Below, in pieces: positions 6,629 to 10,980 of a DNA stretch of 10,980 bases. The notes beneath the pieces were generated by a model that was not told where the DNA came from, made no database searches, and saw only the letters and a list, made by a program, of their open reading frames with translations. The number at the start of each line of letters is the position of its first letter. Within the stretch, counting starts at the first letter, position 1. Made by a program: the position numbers and the translations under genes. Source of the DNA: Alcaligenaceae bacterium UBA6179 (GTDB taxonomy: Bacteria > Pseudomonadota > Gammaproteobacteria > Burkholderiales > Burkholderiaceae_B); contig DITR01000019.1 in NCBI GenBank assembly GCA_002422175.1, positions 1 to 10,980 of the forward strand, written 5' to 3'.

Positions 6629-7975
6629 ATGTTTGAAAAACTGCTTATTGCTAACCGCGGTGAAATTGCTTTGCGTATTCAACGCGCTTGCCGCGAATTG
6701 GGTGTTAAAACGGTGGTGGTGCATTCAGAAGCCGATCGTGATGCCAAGTATGTGCGTTTGGCTGATGAATCCGTTTGTATTGGCCCAGCCCCGTCGAAAG
6801 ATAGTTACTTAAACATGCCCGCTATTATTTCAGCGGCAGAAGTGACTGATGCTGAGGCTATTCATCCAGGTTATGGTTTTCTTGCTGAAAATGCTGACTT
6901 TGCCGAACGCGTTGAAAAAAGCGGTTTCGTTTTTGTCGGGCCTCGCCCCGCATCAATTCGCTTAATGGGCGACAAAGTCAGTGCAAAGCAAGCCATGATC
7001 GAAGCGGGCGTGCCCGTGGTGCCAGGTTCAAAAGGTGCTTTGCCAGACAATTCTGACGAAGTTTTAAAGATTGCGCGCGAGGTGGGTTACCCGGTCATTA
7101 TTAAAGCAGCCGGGGGTGGGGGTGGTCGTGGCATGCGAGTAGTGCACACCGAGGCAGCTTTACTTAACGCGGTGGTCATGACCAAAGCCGAGGCGGGTGC
7201 CGCATTTAATAACCCGGAAGTTTATCTAGAAAAGTTTTTAGAAAACCCACGGCATATTGAAATTCAAGTCATGGCTGATGGTGATAGAAATGCAGTTTGG
7301 CTGGGTGAGCGCGACTGCTCAATGCAACGTCGCCACCAAAAGGTGATTGAAGAAGCCCCAGCAACAGGCATTCCCCGCAAAGCGATTGAGCGTATTGGCG
7401 AGCGTTGTGCTGAAGCATGCCGCAAAATCAGTTACCGTGGCGCGGGTACGTTTGAGTTTCTTTATGAAAACGGCGAGTTTTATTTTATTGAAATGAACAC
7501 TCGTATTCAGGTTGAGCACACGGTCACTGAGCTGATTACCGGGCTTGATTTGGTTCAGTGGCAAATTCGTATTGCTGCAGGTGAAAAATTTACCCTTAGA
7601 CAGCGTGATATTACTTTCAGGGGTCATGCGATTGAGTGCCGTATTAACGCCGAAGACCCTTTCAAATTTACCCCAAGCCCAGGTCGCATCACGAACTGGC
7701 ATACGCCAGGTGGCCCTGGCGTGCGTATAGATTCGCATGCATTTAATGGCTATTTTGTGCCACCTAATTACGACTCAATGATTGCCAAGCTCATTACCTA
7801 TGGCGATACGCGTGAGCAAGCCCTAGCCCGTATGCGTATTGCTTTGTCTGAAATGGTGGTTGAGGGTATTCAAACCAATATTGCACTACACCGCGAACTC
7901 ATGGTCGACTCTCATTTTTCTGAAGGTGGCACCAGTATTCATTATCTTGAACAAAAATTAGCCGGAAGGCCTTAA
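6629..7975 (+). CDS. accC: Biotin carboxylase subunit of acetyl-CoA carboxylase
   Basis: AccC carboxylates the biotin on AccB with ATP and bicarbonate. The 448-residue ATP-grasp enzyme begins MFEKLLIANRGEIALRI and lines up with E. coli AccC residue for residue at the active site. Visible are lysines 116 and 159, the glycine-rich loop KAAGGGGGRGMRVV (159-172), histidine 209, lysine 238 in RRHQKVIEEAP, glutamate 288, arginine 292 and glutamate 296 in IEMNTRIQVEHT (287-298), and arginine 338 in ECRINAEDP. The ATG at 6629 is chosen over an upstream in-frame TTG at 6617. The TTG lies inside accB and would add four residues not seen in the family. The gene starts 4 nt after the accB stop, typical of the accBC pair. 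The carboxyltransferase genes accA and accD are not in the window. A small inverted repeat begins just after its stop. Confidence 0.98.
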   Translation: MFEKLLIANRGEIALRIQRACRELGVKTVVVHSEADRDAKYVRLADESVCIGPAPSKDSYLNMPAIISAAEVTDAEAIHPGYGFLAENADFAERVEKSGFVFVGPRPASIRLMGDKVSAKQAMIEAGVPVVPGSKGALPDNSDEVLKIAREVGYPVIIKAAGGGGGRGMRVVHTEAALLNAVVMTKAEAGAAFNNPEVYLEKFLENPRHIEIQVMADGDRNAVWLGERDCSMQRRHQKVIEEAPATGIPRKAIERIGERCAEACRKISYRGAGTFEFLYENGEFYFIEMNTRIQVEHTVTELITGLDLVQWQIRIAAGEKFTLRQRDITFRGHAIECRINAEDPFKFTPSPGRITNWHTPGGPGVRIDSHAFNGYFVPPNYDSMIAKLITYGDTREQALARMRIALSEMVVEGIQTNIALHRELMVDSHFSEGGTSIHYLEQKLAGRP

Positions 7976-7991
7976 GTTTGGCAGACCAAAC
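7976..7991 (+). repeat. Short inverted repeat between accC and prmA
   Basis: GTTTGG (7976-7981) and CCAAAC (7986-7991) form a perfect 6-bp stem with a 4-nt loop CAGA, directly after the accC stop codon. No U-run follows, and the prmA ribosome binding site comes 8 nt later. It is therefore unlikely to be a terminator; it may be a minor mRNA structure or chance. Confidence 0.4.
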
Positions 7992-7999
7992 CTGCTAGC

Positions 8000-8003
8000 G
8001 GAG
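8000..8003 (+). promoter_or_regulatory. Ribosome binding site of prmA
   Basis: GGAG followed by a 5-nt spacer and a GTG start at 8009. It supports the non-ATG start, because the encoded protein begins at the expected N-terminus of the PrmA family (MRELVLSCPGEWVDSLSDAL). Confidence 0.65.
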
Positions 8004-8008
8004 TAACT

Positions 8009-8914
8009 GTGCGTGAACTCGTTTTGTCGTGCCCGGGTGAATGGGTTGACTCGCTGTCTGATGCCTTAATTGAGGCAGGGGCGTTATCAACATCGGTTCA
8101 AGACGCTGATCTTGATACTGAAGATGAGCGCCCTATATTTGGTGAGCCAGGTGGTGAGCAGGCGCTAGGAGGGTGGCTTCATAATCAAGTTGTGGCCCTA
8201 CTTGCAGACGGTGACGACCCGCAACAGATTTTGGCCTACGCTGAAACTGAGCTCAACATACAGATTTCCCCCGATTGGTTTTTGCGAGATGTGCCAGATC
8301 AAGATTGGGTGCGCTTAACGCAGTCGCAGTTTGGCCCTATTTTGGTGGGCGAACGGGTATTGATTTTGCCCAGCTGGCATGCAGGCGACGTACCCCTTGA
8401 CCGACCTGAGGGCTCAATTGTGATTGAGCTTGATCCGGGCTTGGCTTTTGGTACGGGTAGCCACCCCACTACGCATGTCTGCCTGGCTTGGTTAGCCGAT
8501 ACATTGCCGCTGGGCGCACGCGTACTAGATTACGGTTGCGGCTCAGGCATTTTGGCGATTGCTGCAAAAATGTTGGGTGCGGCTCACGTTGATGCCGTTG
8601 ATATTGACGAACAGGCCGTTTTGTCGACTGCACAAAATGCTCAATCAAATCATACCGATGTGCATGCCACGTTACCCGACCAATTGTTGAGTGGGCAATA
8701 TGATGTGGTGGTAGCAAATATCTTATCTAACCCCTTAAAAGTTTTGGCGCCTATGCTCTCAATGCGGGTTATACCCAACGGTTATCTTGTACTGTCAGGG
8801 GTCTTGGCGCGACAAGCTGAAGAGGTCGCAGCGGCTTATGCGCCTTGGTTAAAGATGACAGTTTGGGCTGAGCGTGAAGGTTGGGTGTGTTTGGCTGGTC
8901 AACGCACCGCTTAA
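8009..8914 (+). CDS. prmA: Ribosomal protein L11 methyltransferase
   Basis: PrmA trimethylates amino groups of ribosomal protein L11 using S-adenosylmethionine. The 301-residue protein has an N-terminal L11-recognition region (about 1-100) with the family-like FGEPG (44-48) and WVRLTQSQFGPI (100-111). The class I methyltransferase domain follows: DPGLAFGTGSHPTT (142-155), the SAM-binding LDYGCGSGILAIAA (173-186), the acidic DAVDIDEQAV (195-204) that would hold the ribose, and VVANILSNPL (234-243), the NI(L)..P active-site segment. The length is normal. The start is GTG with a clear Shine-Dalgarno. The gene lies 33 nt after accC and 18 nt before the zinc-ribbon gene, so all are likely cotranscribed. 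E. coli prmA is dispensable, so its regular place beside the fatty-acid genes probably reflects old gene order and not a shared function. Confidence 0.96.
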   Translation: MRELVLSCPGEWVDSLSDALIEAGALSTSVQDADLDTEDERPIFGEPGGEQALGGWLHNQVVALLADGDDPQQILAYAETELNIQISPDWFLRDVPDQDWVRLTQSQFGPILVGERVLILPSWHAGDVPLDRPEGSIVIELDPGLAFGTGSHPTTHVCLAWLADTLPLGARVLDYGCGSGILAIAAKMLGAAHVDAVDIDEQAVLSTAQNAQSNHTDVHATLPDQLLSGQYDVVVANILSNPLKVLAPMLSMRVIPNGYLVLSGVLARQAEEVAAAYAPWLKMTVWAEREGWVCLAGQRTA

Positions 8915-8932
8915 CCCGAGTATCATTTAAAA

Positions 8933-9967
8933 ATGAGCCTGATTACACGTTGCCCGAAGTGTCTCACAGCGTTTTCAGTTGGCGCTGATCAGTTGCGTGC
9001 CTTTGAAGGATTAGTGCGTTGTGGGCAATGTCAAAATATTTTTGATGGTTATACAAATCTAGATGCAACGCTTCCCATATTGACTGAAAAAGTCGTTTCA
9101 GCCCCAACTTCAACGCCGTCAAATTTCATACCTTCTAGCATTTCGCCTAGCCGTTCATCGCCTGATCTTTCGTTTTCCAGTCAATCCTCTATCAGTGCAC
9201 CACCTAGATTTGAGCAGGCAGCTCCTTCGTCATCCCCGCACGTGATAAGAAGTAGGCAGTCTGAAATGCAGATTCAGTCAACGAATGCTTCACAACCCTT
9301 TGAAGCATTTGATTTTCGTTTGGCTAACGACGAAGAGGCCGATTTACATTCATCTTCAAACTCATCATTGGAACCCACATTAAGCATCTTGGGCGAGTCG
9401 CGTATGCGAGGCAAGATGCCCTCTGATGTTGGGCGTGAGGCGCCCAGTTTTATGGTGACAGGCCCCACACCAACAGGTGTTGCGAGTGTTTTGTGGCAAC
9501 TCGCTGTGGTGTTGGCTTTGTTGGCTATATCACTACAAGCCATCTACGTTTATCGTAACGACTTGGCGGCAACAGCACCCGCTTTAAGGCCTTGGCTGGA
9601 ACGTGCTTGCCAGTCGATCGGTTGTGAAGTGCAGTACCCTAAACATGCTGAACGCATCAGTATTCAAGCATCTTCTTTGCAGCAAGAGGCGCGTGATCAA
9701 GAGGGTAGCGATGTCAGCACGTTTAAATTGCGCTTTACCTTACAAAATCGCTTTGATAAGCCCCAGGCTTGGCCGCATTTGTTAGTGCTGTTAACCGATG
9801 CATCAGGCACCGTAGTTGTGCGTAAAGTGGTGCCCCCTGTTGATTATGTACCGAGGCAATTGATTGACACACCATTCAAGTCGCAACAAGAAACGAACTT
9901 TGTGGTCGACTTGCAAGTCAAAGGGTTGACCATTAGTGGCTTTGAGATTGATAAGTTTTACCCTTGA
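8933..9967 (+). CDS. Zinc-ribbon and DUF3426 membrane protein
   Basis: A 344-residue protein of unknown function. It opens with a small zinc ribbon of the MJ0042 type: CPKC (7-10) and CGQC (30-33) place four cysteines to bind one metal ion, in the familiar setting TRCPKCLTAFSV...GLVRCGQCQNIFDG. A low-complexity, serine-rich linker follows (about 50-120), then an acidic stretch (about 130-150). A single membrane helix (about 184-206, WQLAVVLALLAISLQAIYVY) comes next. The C-terminal DUF3426 domain (about 215-342) includes WLERACQSIGCEV, ISIQASSLQ and a strand-rich end GLTISGFEIDKFYP. By the positive-inside tendency, the ribbon would be cytoplasmic and DUF3426 periplasmic, which is inference. 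Such proteins commonly follow prmA in Burkholderiales as I recall it. No function should be assumed. The start gives MSLITRCPKC, the family opening, with only weak ribosome binding sequence. Confidence 0.88.
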   Translation: MSLITRCPKCLTAFSVGADQLRAFEGLVRCGQCQNIFDGYTNLDATLPILTEKVVSAPTSTPSNFIPSSISPSRSSPDLSFSSQSSISAPPRFEQAAPSSSPHVIRSRQSEMQIQSTNASQPFEAFDFRLANDEEADLHSSSNSSLEPTLSILGESRMRGKMPSDVGREAPSFMVTGPTPTGVASVLWQLAVVLALLAISLQAIYVYRNDLAATAPALRPWLERACQSIGCEVQYPKHAERISIQASSLQQEARDQEGSDVSTFKLRFTLQNRFDKPQAWPHLLVLLTDASGTVVVRKVVPPVDYVPRQLIDTPFKSQQETNFVVDLQVKGLTISGFEIDKFYP

Positions 9968-10066
9968 TCACTTTTTAATCTACAGAGCCCATTAAAATGA
10001 AGACTGACATCTTCCCCTTATATTTTTATACTCTTTGAACGTCTCGACGATCGGAACACACAACCT
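9968..10066 (+). promoter_or_regulatory. Intergenic region with sigma-70 promoter for the PfkB kinase
   Basis: This 99-bp gap holds the best promoter match in the window: CTGACA at 10004-10009, a 17-nt spacer and TATACT at 10027-10032, each five of six to consensus. Transcription would start near 10039, leaving a leader of about 28 nt. A weak GGAA at 10053-10056 lies 10 nt before the kinase ATG. I see no strong terminator hairpin after the DUF3426 gene, so some read-through is likely. Confidence 0.6.
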
Positions 10067-10980
10067 ATGAAACCCCCTGTACTAATATGCGGTTCTATTG
10101 CCTTTGATACCATTGCCGTCTTTGATGGGCATTTTAAAGACCACATTTTGCCCGATCGTATTCATGCGTTAAGTGTGTCATTTTTAGTACCGAGTATGCG
10201 TCGAGAGTTTGGTGGTTGTGCAGGTAACATTGCTTACAATTTAAACTTGTTGGGTGGTCATCCGGTGCCAGTGGCAACTGTGGGTGAAGATGCCGGTGAT
10301 TATTTATCTCGGTTCGAAGCCCTGGGTATTGACATGCGCATGGTGAAAGTCATTGAAGGCCAGTTAACTGCACAATGCTTTATTACGACTGACCGTAGCG
10401 ATAATCAGATTAGCGCTTTTCACCCCGGTGCCATGGGTGTTTCAAAAGACAATGATGTGACGGGTACTGAAGCGAAATGGGCAATTGTTGCGCCTGACTC
10501 TAAAGAAGGCATGATGGCTCACGCACATCGCTTGCATGCGCAGGGCATTCCCTTTGTGTTCGATTTGGGTCAAGCCATGCCTTTGTTTGATGGTCTTGAA
10601 ATGGTTGATTTATTCAGTAAGTCGCGTGCGCTGACAATGAATGATTATGAGGCTAGCGTGGTTGAGCAACGTACAGGCAAAAGCATGACGCAAATTGCCC
10701 AAAACCTCGAAGCAGTCGTGATTACGCGTGGTGCTGAAGGCGCAACGTTATACACTGAAGGGCGTGAAATACATATTGCGCCCGTAACCCCAGCTGATGT
10801 GGTCGACCCAACGGGTTGTGGAGACGCTCACCGCGCCGGCTTGCTTTACGGTTTAACCTCAGGTTGGTCATGGGAAAGTGCATGCAAGCTGGGTAATTTG
10901 ATGGGTTCAATCAAAATTGCCTCGCGTGGCCCGCAAAACCATGCGCCAAACCGTGTTGAAATTAATGATCTATTTCATGC
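10067..10980 (+). CDS. PfkB-family kinase, adenosine-kinase-like, 3' end cut
   Basis: An open frame of 304 codons from the ATG at 10067 runs off the right edge, probably within a few residues of its end given the usual family length. It is a ribokinase-fold kinase that phosphorylates a sugar or nucleoside with ATP. Visible are the substrate-side N-terminus CGSIAFDTIAVFDG (8-21), the glycine-rich PfkB signature 1 region GGCAGNIAYNLNLLG (49-63), MNDYEA (191-196), VITRGAEGATLY (218-229) and signature 2 DPTGCGDAHRAG (247-258). Aspartate 253 is the expected catalytic base, next to the anion hole. Histidine 255 stands where Phe or Tyr is more usual. The overall pattern is like proteins annotated as adenosine kinase or carbohydrate kinase in betaproteobacteria. 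The substrate cannot be settled from sequence alone. It has its own promoter and is not tightly packed with the upstream gene. Confidence 0.9.
   Translation, partial: MKPPVLICGSIAFDTIAVFDGHFKDHILPDRIHALSVSFLVPSMRREFGGCAGNIAYNLNLLGGHPVPVATVGEDAGDYLSRFEALGIDMRMVKVIEGQLTAQCFITTDRSDNQISAFHPGAMGVSKDNDVTGTEAKWAIVAPDSKEGMMAHAHRLHAQGIPFVFDLGQAMPLFDGLEMVDLFSKSRALTMNDYEASVVEQRTGKSMTQIAQNLEAVVITRGAEGATLYTEGREIHIAPVTPADVVDPTGCGDAHRAGLLYGLTSGWSWESACKLGNLMGSIKIASRGPQNHAPNRVEINDLFH

Noticed and set aside
7319..7738. 139-codon open frame on the minus strand inside accC
   Set aside because: It is antisense to the conserved catalytic core of accC, has no recognisable domain, and is explained by codon bias of the real gene.
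7976..7991. Inverted repeat after accC as an intrinsic terminator
   Set aside because: The stem is only 6 bp, no U-run follows, and the prmA ribosome binding site comes 8 nt later.
1..10980. Mobile element, CRISPR, tRNA/rRNA, toxin-antitoxin, defence or biosynthetic cluster
   Set aside because: Nearly the whole window is filled by recognisable housekeeping genes with short gaps; no transposase, integrase, regular repeat array or structural RNA pattern was seen.

Overview
The window looks like a core chromosomal region of a betaproteobacterium, most likely of the order Burkholderiales. The evidence is the combination mpl-yqiA-RNB nuclease-TonB-like-aroE running one way, and tlpA-aroQ-accB-accC-prmA-zinc-ribbon/DUF3426-PfkB kinase running the other. 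Base composition looks intermediate, not GC-rich, so a lower-GC lineage (for example Polynucleobacter-like or a low-GC Alcaligenaceae relative) is more plausible than Bordetella or Burkholderia proper. This placement is inferred from recalled gene order and was not searched.

Left arm, minus strand, positions 1 to 4990: five genes packed head to tail, read from right to left. They are mpl (murein peptide recycling), a YqiA-type esterase, an RNB-domain exoribonuclease, a TonB-family protein and the first 39 codons of aroE (shikimate dehydrogenase). Three of the four junctions are ATGA stop/start overlaps and the fourth has a 5-nt gap, so this is almost certainly one transcript with translational coupling.

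Centre, 4991 to 5067: a 77-bp divergent intergenic region holding the mpl ribosome binding site and plausible but weak promoters for both directions.

Right arm, plus strand, 5068 to the end: a TlpA-like periplasmic thioredoxin, aroQ (type II 3-dehydroquinase), accB and accC (biotin carboxyl carrier protein and biotin carboxylase of acetyl-CoA carboxylase), prmA (L11 methyltransferase, GTG start with a good ribosome binding site), a zinc-ribbon/DUF3426 membrane protein and a PfkB-family kinase cut by the window edge a few codons before its expected end. The kinase has its own good sigma-70-type promoter (CTGACA, 17 nt, TATACT) in a 99-bp gap.

The genes are housekeeping: peptidoglycan recycling, RNA decay, aromatic amino-acid synthesis (aroE and aroQ on opposite strands), fatty-acid synthesis, ribosomal protein methylation and thiol chemistry. 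I saw no mobile element, tRNA, rRNA, CRISPR array, prophage or defence system, no gene-free stretch longer than about 100 bases and no broken gene. I found no candidate for an undescribed system; the findings are modest points about gene coupling, active-site variation and poorly characterised proteins.
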